A DNA stretch of 64,000 bases from an uncultured Methylocystaceae bacterium (GTDB taxonomy: Bacteria; Pseudomonadota; Alphaproteobacteria; Rhizobiales; Beijerinckiaceae). The DNA lies in NCBI GenBank assembly GCA_903870245.1, contig CAIQCB010000041.1, positions 35,528 to 99,527 on the forward strand, given 5' to 3'. The number at the start of each line of letters is the position of its first letter. Positions within the stretch are counted from its first letter, which is position 1. A program made the translations under genes and the position numbers. Shown in pieces: positions 17,705-25,582 of this stretch. A model generated the notes under the pieces. It was not told where the DNA came from. It searched no databases and was given only the letters and a program-made list of their open reading frames with translations.

Positions 17705-18349
17705 TCAGAGATGTTCGATGACGATGGCGGTCACCCGATTGGCGATGTCCTCGAATCCGTCGACGACCTTTTCGAGGTGTCCGTAAATCTCGGCTCCCAC
17801 GATAAAGCCCATCGGATCACTGGCGCGATGGGTTTGGAACAGCGTCTTGAGGCCGAGATCGTGAATGCCGTCGGCCTCGTCCTCAATCTGCGATATCGCC
17901 TCGCCGAAACCGTTCAGCCGCGACGAATTGGCGCCGATATTTCGCAAAAGCGGCAGCGCGTCGCGCGTCAGTTGCGACGCCTGCACGATAATGTCGCCCA
18001 TGCGCTGCATTGAGGGATCGAAGTCGCGCACCTCGTAAAGAAGGGTGGCCTTGCCGGTCTGGTGCATCCGATCAATGGTGTCGTCCATCGCGCAGATGAG
18101 ATCCCGGATATCGCTGCGATCGAAAGGCGTGATGAAGGTGCGGCGAACGGCGAGCAGCGTCTCGGCGGTAATCTCATCCGCCCTGTGCTCATGCTTTTTT
18201 ATCTCGCGGGCGCAGGCCAGTTGATCTTCGCCGCCATTAAGCAAGCCGCGAAGCGCCGCCGCGCCGGAAACAATCGTTTCCGCGTGACGTTCGAAGAGAT
18301 CGAAGAAACGCTCTTCCTTCGGCATGAGCGCCTGAAACCACGATAGCAT
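17705..18349 (-). CDS. DUF47 (PhoU-like) phosphate transport regulator
   Basis: 214 residues, all helical. PhoU-like metal-binding motifs are visible: ECARE-type IKKHEHRADEIT, AMDDTIDRMH, QIEDEADGIHDLGL and VVDGFEDIANRVT. The family accompanies and modulates PiT transporters. It is the first gene of the DUF47-pit-nudix operon. The ATG at 18349 begins MLSWFQALMPKEERFFDLFE, the standard N-terminus. Confidence 0.94.
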   Translation of the reverse strand: MLSWFQALMPKEERFFDLFERHAETIVSGAAALRGLLNGGEDQLACAREIKKHEHRADEITAETLLAVRRTFITPFDRSDIRDLICAMDDTIDRMHQTGKATLLYEVRDFDPSMQRMGDIIVQASQLTRDALPLLRNIGANSSRLNGFGEAISQIEDEADGIHDLGLKTLFQTHRASDPMGFIVGAEIYGHLEKVVDGFEDIANRVTAIVIEHL

Positions 18350-18505
18350 CTGGCGCTCCCGTCGCTGTCACAAAAACGTCATAAACGATCCGGCGCTGGT
18401 AGCCCGGCCCGACGGGTCTTGTAAAGCTTAATTAAGCGCCATGGGCCCGCCGACAACGCGGCGAAAAGACCTAACCCTTGCGAACGACGACCGTGCGCCG
18501 ACGCG

Positions 18506-19216
18506 CTAGCGGGCCGCGACGGGGGGCGACGCAGCCGGCGCGGCAGGGGCGACCGGAGACGAAGCGCTGCTTCGGCGGATCAGCCCGAGAACGCTGGCGC
18601 GCTGACGCGGCGCGACAAAACGCGCCTCGGCCAGCGGCACCAGACCCTGGCGTCCAAACACCAGCGGTCCTTCGTCCTCAATAACGAAATCGCCGGTTTG
18701 CAGGGTGGGATCGGTGCGGGCCGCGTCGCGCGAATAGGCCGCCGAGGTCGAGGGATCGTTGCAGGAGCAGCGAGCGGAGGCGTCGGCGCGGCCGGCGAGC
18801 GACTCAACCAATGCCTTGTAGGTTTCTCCGCGCGAATTGCGGGCGGATTCGATGCTCGCGCCATCGAAGATTTCGACCGTCGCCGAGGGGCAGGCGAAAT
18901 TGCAGGATTGCTGACGCGTGGCCCGCGAGGATTTGATTAGGGGAAAAAAATATCCATCGCAGGTGCGCACGCAATAGCCGCCAGCGTGCGTTGCGCCCCG
19001 GCCGCCGCCGCCGCCCCCGCCGGCGGGCTTCTTCGCCGGTCGCTTCGGGCCGAAGCGAACGTCGCCGCTCGGCGTTCTGGTCTCGCGTTGCGCCGGGGCC
19101 TCCTGTTCGGGTCCGAAGAGAAAATCGAGGAGATCCTGGGCGTCGGCCGGCGTCGTCGCGAGCAGCGAACACAAGGCGAGGAGAAACGCTGATCCGGTCA
19201 GAAAACCACGCCGCAT
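18506..19216 (-). CDS. DUF2865 secreted protein
   Basis: 236 residues with signal peptide (MRRGFLTGSAFLLALCSLL...ADA). The DUF2865 core contains GGYCVRTCDGYFFPL, then QQSCNFACPSA and ARCSCNDP, six cysteines suited to periplasmic disulfides. A poly-Gly linker and a low-complexity Pro/Ala/Ser tail flank it. The family is restricted to Alphaproteobacteria and has no assigned function. It is followed by 156 bp to the DUF47 gene with no clear feature. Confidence 0.88.
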   Translation of the reverse strand: MRRGFLTGSAFLLALCSLLATTPADAQDLLDFLFGPEQEAPAQRETRTPSGDVRFGPKRPAKKPAGGGGGGGRGATHAGGYCVRTCDGYFFPLIKSSRATRQQSCNFACPSATVEIFDGASIESARNSRGETYKALVESLAGRADASARCSCNDPSTSAAYSRDAARTDPTLQTGDFVIEDEGPLVFGRQGLVPLAEARFVAPRQRASVLGLIRRSSASSPVAPAAPAASPPVAAR

Positions 19217-19272
19217 GTCACATGCTCTTTCTTTTCATCCAACGGCGCCCGACCCCGACGCGTCTCGATCCC

Positions 19273-19349
19273 TGGCGACCCCGGAAGGATTCGAACCTCC
19301 GACCCACTGCTTCGAAGGCAGTTGCTCTATCCAGCTGAGCTACGGGGCC
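19273..19349 (-). tRNA. tRNA-Arg(TCG)
   Basis: A 77-nt cloverleaf with encoded CCA. Acceptor GGCCCCG/CGGGGTC, D arm GCTC...GAGC, anticodon stem ACTGC/GCAGT fully paired with loop CTTCGAA (anticodon TCG, reads CGA), T arm GGAGG/CCTTC with TTCGAAT loop. Its first 36 nt are identical to the tRNA-Arg(TCT) gene at 34.1 kb. Confidence 0.97.
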
Positions 19350-19515
19350 ATCGGAGGGTTCTATACGGCCTCGGCGCCCCGACCGCCAGAGGCCCCCCCT
19401 GCCCCGCCCCGCAATGCCGGCGCGGCGAGTTGGAAAGGTCGTCGACCCGTCAATTTCGAGGGGTTCGCATCGTCCATATCCGGCCTAGGGTCCCCGGCGC
19501 ATCAATGAGGCCCTC

Positions 19516-20166
19516 ATGATCACTCTCTACGACCCCCGCGATCCGGACCGCGCAATCTGCGCGCGTTGCCGCAAGATTCACGGGAGCGTCTTCTACTGTC
19601 GTGACGTTACTTTCGGCGAAGGCGGCGAAATTGCCGAGGGAGCCCGGGCGGCGGCTTGCGACGCCTGCGGCGACGTGGCGGCGGCCCCCGCGCGCGCGCC
19701 TTCCGGATCGCCTCCACCCCCCCGCCGGGCGGGCGAAACCGCCGAAATCTCGCTGGAGATCAATCTTCCGGCGCCGGAGATCGACATCCTCGACGCCGCC
19801 GCCCTCAAGATCGATCGGCAGGCGACGCCACGCTTCCGCAAAACGATCTTCGCCTATTACCTATATCGCATCGCGCGCGACGCCGGAGAACTGGCGGCCA
19901 TGCAGCACGAACTGACGGAATGGACGGCGGCGCGCAGAAAACAAGGCGACAGGGGCGCCATCAACAGGATTCCGGGACGCCGGCTATCCTTCAAACTCAC
20001 GGTGCGAACCCAACGTCGTCTGGAAATTGTGCTGGCAAAGACGGGATGGAGCAAAACCAGCCTGATGCGCGCCATAGTGATGCAGGCGGAGAAAGACATT
20101 CTCGAAAACAGGAGCGAGAAAACGATTCTAGTTCTGCGCGAGATCGCGGAGGTTGTGAATGCGTGA
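19516..20166 (+). CDS. Unknown protein: Zn-ribbon-like N-terminus and RHH-like C-terminus
   Basis: 216 residues, not recognised as a named family. The N-terminus has paired cysteines (CARC near residue 16, a single Cys in FYCRDV, CDAC near 52), suggestive of a zinc ribbon. A Pro-rich linker (about residues 58-75) follows. The C-terminus reads RLSFKLTVRTQRRLEIVLAK then TGWSKTSLMRAIVMQAEKDI, which fits a beta-strand plus two helices as in ribbon-helix-helix DNA-binding proteins. A DNA-binding role is inference. It follows tRNA-Arg(TCG) and is downstream-flanked by a palindromic repeat. Confidence 0.6.
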   Translation: MITLYDPRDPDRAICARCRKIHGSVFYCRDVTFGEGGEIAEGARAAACDACGDVAAAPARAPSGSPPPPRRAGETAEISLEINLPAPEIDILDAAALKIDRQATPRFRKTIFAYYLYRIARDAGELAAMQHELTEWTAARRKQGDRGAINRIPGRRLSFKLTVRTQRRLEIVLAKTGWSKTSLMRAIVMQAEKDILENRSEKTILVLREIAEVVNA

Positions 20167-20346
20167 CGAGGGAAAGAACGTCGAGGCTGATCAAAACAGG
20201 TCGCTATGGTCTCCCGGGTGGGTGAGTCGGAGCTTATGTTCGTCCGGTTTCTTATTAACAACACTGGAGATCGAACTTATGTAAGCAGGTCATGAGAAAA
20301 CAGGTTGAATCTTGGAATTTGACTAACATCCAAGCCTTGCCGACTT

Positions 20347-20428
20347 GAGCGTTTCCCGGTCTGATTGAACAGGAACGGGTATCTGTTCCGTTAAATAGAA
20401 TCGGATTCAACTTCGGCGGAATGCGCTC
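20347..20428. repeat. Compound palindromic intergenic element
   Basis: An 82-bp element bounded by GAGCG (20347) and CGCTC (20428). Next in are CTGATTGAA and TTCAACTTC, and an inner hairpin GGAAC/GTTCC. The nested inverted repeats fit an interspersed palindromic repeat. The whole 20167-20549 gap holds no other supported feature. Confidence 0.5.
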
Positions 20429-20549
20429 TACCAAGAAATTTCATTTCAAAATTGACGCTCCAACGGCGCAGCCCGAAAACCCGCTTTTATGCTTTCATCA
20501 AAAAGCTTTTTCGCCACTGCTTGAGCAAGAAATTTTCGACTCGATTGTC

Positions 20550-20744
20550 TTAATCTCGCAAGCGCTCGGCGTCGCAATGGGACTGACTCTCGAATTCGCA
20601 TTTCATTGTCTTGTCGAGCCAGCAGCCGCCGGAGTCCAGGCAATCGTCCAGCTTCGTAAACGCCGCCATCTGCTTGCGTCCATAGATCAGGGAAAGGGAG
20701 AGCAGGACAACAAGGGTTAAAGAGATCTTGCCCCAAAAAGACAT
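20550..20744 (-). CDS. Small single-pass membrane protein with Cys-rich tail
   Basis: 64 residues from the ATG at 20744. A hydrophobic segment (KISLTLVVLLSLSLIYG, residues ~5-21) is followed by a polar tail with four cysteines in DDCLDSGGCW...MKCEF...HCDAE. Such short 'LDSGGCW' proteins occur in other Alphaproteobacteria, and the tail is predicted to be periplasmic with two disulfides. No strong ribosome-binding site is seen, so expression is uncertain. An opposing plus-strand frame at 20421-20720 looks like a shadow. Confidence 0.55.
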   Translation of the reverse strand: MSFWGKISLTLVVLLSLSLIYGRKQMAAFTKLDDCLDSGGCWLDKTMKCEFESQSHCDAERLRD

Positions 20745-20973
20745 GGCTGCTTCTGGACCTGAATTCTGAGATGGAGCGGTGAGTATGCGCAACTCGGGTA
20801 CTCGCGTATCTCATTGCATCCGCCGCATACGCGGCATAAATGCTGATTTACGCGGCGCTCCGGACATGCGCAGTATCTTCGCGAGCCTCCCGCCAAATTG
20901 ACGAAACACGAAGTTTTATTTACCTGCCGCGCTTCCTCGAAACGCGAGAATAACATCGTGCACTTCTGCCCCC

Positions 20974-21639
20974 TCACGCATGAGGATGCGGGTAATCGTC
21001 GTCGGTTGATCTGGCGCGGCTGCGGCCGCCAGCAAAATCGACGAGTTTCGAAAACATGTCGCGCGCCGGACGTGTGAGACGCTCCAGCTCCTCGGCGTGT
21101 CCGACCCAACGCTCGCCGCGCGCAAGCTCTTTCTCGATTGTGTTGAGGCCGTCGACGCGATCACCCGCGAGCCAGTCGTCGATCACCCGGCTCCACGCGA
21201 GTGACAGACCCTGCAATTTCAGCGCGCCAACGGGACCGTCCGACTCCATATCTGCCGCCTCCAGCATGTAGCGCATCGAATTGACGACCTCGCGATTAAG
21301 CGCGGTCAGGATTAACGGATCGGCTTTCGCCCATTTGACGATGCTGGCGATGGAATCGCGATAAGGCTCAAGCGCCTCCAGCCGTTTGGCCAGCACGGCC
21401 TGCAACCGCTCGCGCGCCGGCTCGGTGAGATTGACGCCGGCGAGCGCCTCCAGCACCTGTCGGTCAATGCGGCGGGTGAAGCCCCCGACAATGGCGCCCT
21501 TGGACGGAAACAGATCGCGCAAATCCGCCAGCGAAATCCCGGCGCGATGGGCGATATCGCTTAACGTCGTCTCGCCGAAATCGCGGCTGGCCGCCAGCGC
21601 CAGCATTGCGTCCACGACTTTTTCACGAGGGCTTGTCAT
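20974..21639 (-). CDS. TetR-family transcriptional regulator
   Basis: 221 residues. The N-terminal HTH is clear: VVDAMLALAASRDFGETTLSDIAHRAGISLADLRDLFPSKGAIVGGF, the last part being the typical recognition helix and following tyrosine/phenylalanine position. The C-terminal domain (YRDSIASIVKWAKADPLILTALN, LAWSRVIDDWLAGD) resembles the COQ9-like ligand-binding domain of some alphaproteobacterial TetR proteins. It is on the same strand as ybjN-proC, 109 bp downstream of proC. Targets and ligand are unknown. Confidence 0.9.
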   Translation of the reverse strand: MTSPREKVVDAMLALAASRDFGETTLSDIAHRAGISLADLRDLFPSKGAIVGGFTRRIDRQVLEALAGVNLTEPARERLQAVLAKRLEALEPYRDSIASIVKWAKADPLILTALNREVVNSMRYMLEAADMESDGPVGALKLQGLSLAWSRVIDDWLAGDRVDGLNTIEKELARGERWVGHAEELERLTRPARDMFSKLVDFAGGRSRARSTDDDYPHPHA

Positions 21640-21748
21640 GCCGGGCTCCGGAATTGGTGAAAGGGATTGGCCTACCCGCTATGTAGCCAACAGGCGCCGC
21701 GTTGCAAGGACGGCTTTCGTAAAGGCTCCGGGGAACGGCGCTGAAACC

Positions 21749-22606
21749 CTAGCCGGACAGTTCGCCGGCCCGTCGCTTCGCCGCCGCGACGGCGCGGGTC
21801 ATCAGCGGCTCCAGCCCGTCCTCGGCCATTAAGACAGCGAGGGCCGCCGCCGTTGTGCCGCCGGGCGAGGTAACCCGCTCGCGCAATGTGGCGGCGGCGG
21901 TTTCCGGCTGGCGATAGAGCAACTCCCCCGCCCCCTCGACCGTAGCGCGGGCCAGACGACCGGCCAGCGCCGCAGGCAGACCTGCCGCGACGCCGGCGGC
22001 GGCCAACGCCTCGACGAGATAGAATACATAGGCCGGCCCGGAGCCGGAAACCGCCGTGAGCGCATCGATCTGCGCTTCGTTCTCCAGCCATTCGACCTTG
22101 CCGATGGCGGCAAGCAGCGCATCGGCGCAGGCGCGTTGCGTAGAGACGGTGGCCGAACTGGCGAAGGCCCCGGTGATCCCTCGGCCGACGGCGGCGGGCG
22201 TGTTGGGCATGGCGCGCACAATCGCCGGGGCGCCCGGTAGCCGCGCGGAAATATCGGCGATGCGTTTGCCGGCGAGGATCGAGACGATCAGCGTCTGCGG
22301 CCCGACAAAAGGCGCAGCCGCCGCAACGCCGGCCTCAAGCATCTGCGGCTTGATGGCGAGCACAACCGCGTCGCGGGAGGCGCCCGCCTGCGGGGCGGAC
22401 AAAATCGGAAATGCGCGCAAGGCGCAGAGGTCGCGTAACTGCGGCGAGGGATTGGGCTCAATCACGATTACGCTGTCGCCAGCAAGGCCGCCCGCCGCCC
22501 AGCCCTGCAACATGGCGAAGCCCATGTTGCCGGCGCCAATCAGCGCCAGACGCGTTCCCTCAAGCCCGGCGTCAAGCCTGATTTCTTGCGACCCGGCGCC
22601 GCTCAC
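21749..22606 (-). CDS. proC: Pyrroline-5-carboxylate reductase
   Basis: 285 residues from a GTG start at 22606. An N-terminal Rossmann fold (LALIGAGNMGFAML) is followed by the ProC signature VSGSGPAYVFYLVEALAAAGVAAGL near residue 165. The enzyme reduces P5C to proline with NAD(P)H. The GTG start is chosen because it overlaps the ybjN stop as GTGA (22603-22606), implying translational coupling; the frame stays open upstream only as a shadow of ybjN. Confidence 0.93.
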   Translation of the reverse strand: MSGAGSQEIRLDAGLEGTRLALIGAGNMGFAMLQGWAAGGLAGDSVIVIEPNPSPQLRDLCALRAFPILSAPQAGASRDAVVLAIKPQMLEAGVAAAAPFVGPQTLIVSILAGKRIADISARLPGAPAIVRAMPNTPAAVGRGITGAFASSATVSTQRACADALLAAIGKVEWLENEAQIDALTAVSGSGPAYVFYLVEALAAAGVAAGLPAALAGRLARATVEGAGELLYRQPETAAATLRERVTSPGGTTAAALAVLMAEDGLEPLMTRAVAAAKRRAGELSG

Positions 22607-23106
22607 GCCTCGCCCCGCGTTTCGAAATTCGCCGTCTCCAGCGCCTCGCGCGCGGATTTGCCTGCCCACAGCACGAACTGGAAAGCCTGATAATGACGCT
22701 CGCAGGCCTTGAGCGCATGATCGAGCAAGGCGGCGCATTGCGAGGCCGAGGGCTGGGCGCCGCCTGAAAGCAACAGGCCATGACGATGCATGACCACGCC
22801 CTCGCCCGGCCAGAAATCGAAATGCCCCACCCACATCTGTTCATTTATGGCGCCGACCAGCGCAAGAACCTCTGACCGGCGACGCTCCGGGGCCCTGAGA
22901 TCGAAGGCGCAACTGACGTGTAGCGTTTCGATATCCGGCAGCCAGGTGAAGGCGACATGATATTCCGACCAGGCGCCGCCGACGACGATCGAGATTTCGT
23001 CCTCGTCCTCGCGATCGAACGACCAGTCGTTGGAGGCGGCGAGTTGCTCGACGATATCCACCGGATGCTCGGCGCGCTCTGTTTGTTTTTCTGATGCGAT
23101 CAGCAT
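22603..23106 (-). CDS. YbjN domain protein
   Basis: 167 residues with the YbjN pattern: VEQLAASNDWSFDREDEDEISIVV, then WSEYHVAFTWLPDIETLHVSCAFDL and GHFDFWPGEGVVMHRHGLLL. YbjN folds like type III secretion chaperones and in E. coli affects motility and stress responses. In Alphaproteobacteria this gene is commonly directly upstream of proC, as here with a 4-bp overlap. Role unknown. Confidence 0.85.
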   Translation of the reverse strand: MLIASEKQTERAEHPVDIVEQLAASNDWSFDREDEDEISIVVGGAWSEYHVAFTWLPDIETLHVSCAFDLRAPERRRSEVLALVGAINEQMWVGHFDFWPGEGVVMHRHGLLLSGGAQPSASQCAALLDHALKACERHYQAFQFVLWAGKSAREALETANFETRGEA

Positions 23107-23308
23107 GAGCCAACCTTTATTGGACGTCAGCAGGACGCGGCGACGGCAAGCAACAAAGACGCATCACAAAGTCGAACGCGATTTCTTCCCCGCGCTCCAG
23201 CCTGCAGACGAGGCGAAACAGGCCGCGCAAGATCGAATCATCTTGCGTCTTCACTATACTCCATACTTTCTGGAACGCATGACGGCGTCGACTCATGACA
23301 CTGCGTCA

Positions 23309-23417
23309 CCGCGCGAAAATGTTGGATTCGGCGCGCGGGGTCCATGGCTGCTTTGATTCTTCCACAGCATTCGCCTGTGGCCTACTCAAAGAGCGCAACC
23401 CGTAACGGGTTGCTTTT
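23309..23417 (+). other. Series of three hairpins, last one terminator-like (possible sRNA)
   Basis: In the 428-bp gap 23107-23534 three stems occur in line on the plus strand: CCGCGCG/CGCGCGG (23309-23338), CCACAG/CTGTGG (23362-23380) and GCAACCC/GGGTTGC followed by TTTT (23395-23417). TATACT at 23255 could be a -10 box but no good -35 is seen. No coding gene ends here in this direction. It could be a small RNA. Confidence 0.35.
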
Positions 23418-23480
23418 CACGCTGGAGTCCTGAAGCGCTTCGCAGAACGATTCGAAAAACAGAAAATTAATGCAGAAATC

Positions 23481-23503
23481 CCGCCGCGCGGGCGCGCGGC
23501 GGG
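23481..23503 (-). terminator. Possible terminator of the L,D-transpeptidase gene
   Basis: GC-only hairpin CCGCCGCGCG/CGCGCGGCGG starting about 32 bp after the stop, followed on the minus strand by ATTTCTGCATT, only a weak T run. Confidence 0.45.
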
Positions 23504-23534
23504 TTGGCGACGTCAGACCTGTTGAAGCGCAAGG

Positions 23535-24059
23535 CTAGGGTTGCATCACTACCGGAGAACCAACGCTGACGCGATCATAGAGATCGGCCACATCCTCGTT
23601 TAGCATCCGGATGCAGCCGTATGAGGCAGCGGTGCCAATCGAGGAACGCATCCTTCGCGTTGTCCCGTGAATGGCGATTTCGCCCCGGTCGAGCAGCATG
23701 GCGCGCGCGCCCATCGGATTGCGCGGCGACCCGCCGGGGATCAAATTCGGCAATTCGGGATGATCCGCCTTGACCACGGCCGGCGGGGTCCAATCGGGAT
23801 TAACGTATTTCGCCCCGATGGCGGCGACTCCGGACCACTCCTTGCCGCGTCTCGGCACAGCGACCGGATAGCTGATGGCGACGCCATTGCCGACAACTAG
23901 ATACAAACGTCGTTGATGGGCGCTGATAACGATCGTGCCCGGCTGCACACTCGGCGAGAAGGACACCATATTGCGCGCGTAAGCGCTCTGCGGAAGGGCA
24001 AAAAGACCCAGCGCCGCCATCGCGGCGAGGACGCAGGAAGTCAGAAGCGAATGACGCAT
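23535..24059 (-). CDS. L,D-transpeptidase (YkuD/ErfK)
   Basis: 174 residues with signal peptide ending near QSAYA. The YkuD catalytic motif is intact: IHGTT then SYGCIRMLNEDV (His and Cys nucleophile). An N-terminal ISAHQRRLYLVVGNGVAISYPVAV strand pattern is typical. It forms 3-3 peptidoglycan cross-links or attaches proteins in the periplasm. The start at ATG 24059 has AAAGGTGAG 5 nt upstream. Confidence 0.93.
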   Translation of the reverse strand: MRHSLLTSCVLAAMAALGLFALPQSAYARNMVSFSPSVQPGTIVISAHQRRLYLVVGNGVAISYPVAVPRRGKEWSGVAAIGAKYVNPDWTPPAVVKADHPELPNLIPGGSPRNPMGARAMLLDRGEIAIHGTTRRMRSSIGTAASYGCIRMLNEDVADLYDRVSVGSPVVMQP

Positions 24060-24291
24060 GGGTCTCACCTTTATCTCATGGGTGAATCGAGCGGTTTGGA
24101 TGACGTCATCCTATCTTTCGCCATGATTTTGTCTAACCCTTAACGCTTTCCTAACACGCAGAAACTTCATGTTTTTTGTTGGTGTTGCAGCTATGCAACA
24201 GTCCGGAACTTCGTCCCGGCGCCATATATTCGTCGCAAGCCATAATCCATTTGTGTTAAACGTCGACGCTCGCTTTCAGCCGGAAAACAGA

Positions 24292-25161
24292 ATGTCTTCG
24301 CCCTCGGCGCCGCCCCGTATCTTCGACCGCGACCTCTTACATCGGCGCATTGGCAAAGCGCTCGCTGGCCCTGCGCCGGATTTTCTGCTGATACGCGCCG
24401 CCGATGATCTCCTTGACCGCCTGCAAACCGTCATGAGGCCATTTCCCCGTTCGCTTGATCTCGGCGCGCTCACGGATCACTTTGCGCGAGCGATCGTGGC
24501 CAGCGGGCGCGCTGCGCCGTTGCAGGCGGGGCGTTACGTTGGCGCCGTGATCGCCGACGAAGAACTGGCGCCCTTCGCCCAGGGGACCTTCGACCTCATC
24601 GTCAGCGGCATGGGGTTACAGTGGATCAACGATCTTCCTGGCGTGCTGGCGCAGATAAGGCGTATGCTTGCGCCCGACGGCCTTTTCATCGCTTGCCTTC
24701 CCGGCGGCGCAAGCCTCGTCGAATTACGGGCCGCACTGGCGCAAGCGGAGGAGGAAATCCTTGGGGGCGCCAGCCCGCGCGTCTCGCCCTTTGTCGATGT
24801 GCGCGACATGGGCGCCTTGCTCCAACGCGCCGGCTTTGCGCTGCCCGTTACCGATGTCGACAGCTTCACGCTGCGTTATGACTCGCTCTTCGCTCTCATG
24901 GCCGATTTGCGCGCCATGGGCGCCGCCAATATTCTTGTCCACCGCTCAAGAAAACCCCTGCGTCGTGATGTATTGACGCGAGCGGCCCAAATTTACGCCG
25001 AGCGTTTCAGCGATGCGGACGGGCGCGTGCGTGCGACCTTTGAGATCGTTTGGCTATCCGGCTGGGCTGCGCACGAAAGTCAGCAAAAACCTGCAAAGCC
25101 CGGCTCGGCGACAGCCAGACTGGAAGATGCTATAAAAGGGGCGCCACCCGGCAGGGTGTAA
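24292..25161 (+). CDS. SAM-dependent methyltransferase-fold protein (NDUFAF5/BioC-like)
   Basis: 289 residues. N-terminus PPRIFDRDLLHRRI, then a class I Rossmann methyltransferase region (SLDLGALTDHFARAI, FDLIVSGMGLQWINDLPGVLAQIRRMLAPDGLFIACLPGG) and the family tail MADLRAMGAANIL. The pattern matches alphaproteobacterial relatives of mitochondrial NDUFAF5, a complex I assembly factor that hydroxylates an arginine. The canonical glycine-rich motif I reads LDLGAL, degenerate compared with GxGxG. ATG 24292 is chosen because homologous sequence begins there; the frame is open from 24169. Confidence 0.82.
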   Translation: MSSPSAPPRIFDRDLLHRRIGKALAGPAPDFLLIRAADDLLDRLQTVMRPFPRSLDLGALTDHFARAIVASGRAAPLQAGRYVGAVIADEELAPFAQGTFDLIVSGMGLQWINDLPGVLAQIRRMLAPDGLFIACLPGGASLVELRAALAQAEEEILGGASPRVSPFVDVRDMGALLQRAGFALPVTDVDSFTLRYDSLFALMADLRAMGAANILVHRSRKPLRRDVLTRAAQIYAERFSDADGRVRATFEIVWLSGWAAHESQQKPAKPGSATARLEDAIKGAPPGRV

Positions 25162-25193
25162 ATGTTACCAAACAAGGTGTAAATTTTACCAAA
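25155..25193. repeat. Two 18-bp imperfect-palindrome repeats, 21-bp period
   Basis: GGTGTAAATGTTACCAAA (25155-25172) and GGTGTAAATTTTACCAAA (25176-25193) differ at one base and are offset by two helical turns. A related GCGTAAAATTTGC follows at about 25202. The first copy covers the methyltransferase stop codon. It could be a double operator or a relic of transposon ends bearing multiple repeats; no transposase gene is present. Confidence 0.7.
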
Positions 25194-25222
25194 TACGTCA
25201 TGCGTAAAATTTGCAACTGGCG

Positions 25223-25582
25223 TCAGTGAATTATTATGTCGATCCGTCGCGTCTCAACCGGCGTCGGCTCCCATGGGCGCTGATACACAATCTGCAAAAC
25301 CGCATGACCGGCCCCTTTGGCGCGCAGGGACCAGCTGCGCTGCCCCGGCGCCCCGGGCATGGAGATGCCGCGTTTATGCCCATGATCGACGATAGCGAGA
25401 AGGGAAAGATTATCGCTTCCCTCCTCATCAATTTTCCATGAGAAACCGGTAGAGGGATTTTCCGGCAGGATGAGCGTCTTTGCGTGACCCCGCGAGAGCC
25501 TGATCTCTTCCGCCGCCAGAGGCGCCGAGAATATGCTCAGAAAAGCGGCGGCGAAGGCGATACGATGAATAATCTTGATCAT
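25223..25582 (-). CDS. Chagasin-family cysteine-protease inhibitor (I42)
   Basis: 119 residues with signal peptide (ending SAPLAA). The three inhibitory loops of chagasin are recognisable: NPSTGFSW (NPTTGY.W type), GAPGQRSW (GxGG type) and RPWE. These proteins block papain-like peptidases by wedging loops into the active site; in bacteria the partner is usually unknown. It would act in the periplasm or outside. The start overlaps the stop of the upstream glycosyltransferase gene by one base (TAATG), so the two are co-translated. Confidence 0.87.
   Translation of the reverse strand: MIKIIHRIAFAAAFLSIFSAPLAAEEIRLSRGHAKTLILPENPSTGFSWKIDEEGSDNLSLLAIVDHGHKRGISMPGAPGQRSWSLRAKGAGHAVLQIVYQRPWEPTPVETRRIDIIIH

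Noticed and set aside
20421..20720. Plus-strand frame opposite the small Cys-rich protein
   Set aside because: Begins within a palindromic repeat and has no ribosome-binding site; the minus-strand frame looks more protein-like.
23030..23356. Plus-strand frame opposite the ybjN start
   Set aside because: No recognisable protein features; overlaps ybjN antisense and a hairpin region.
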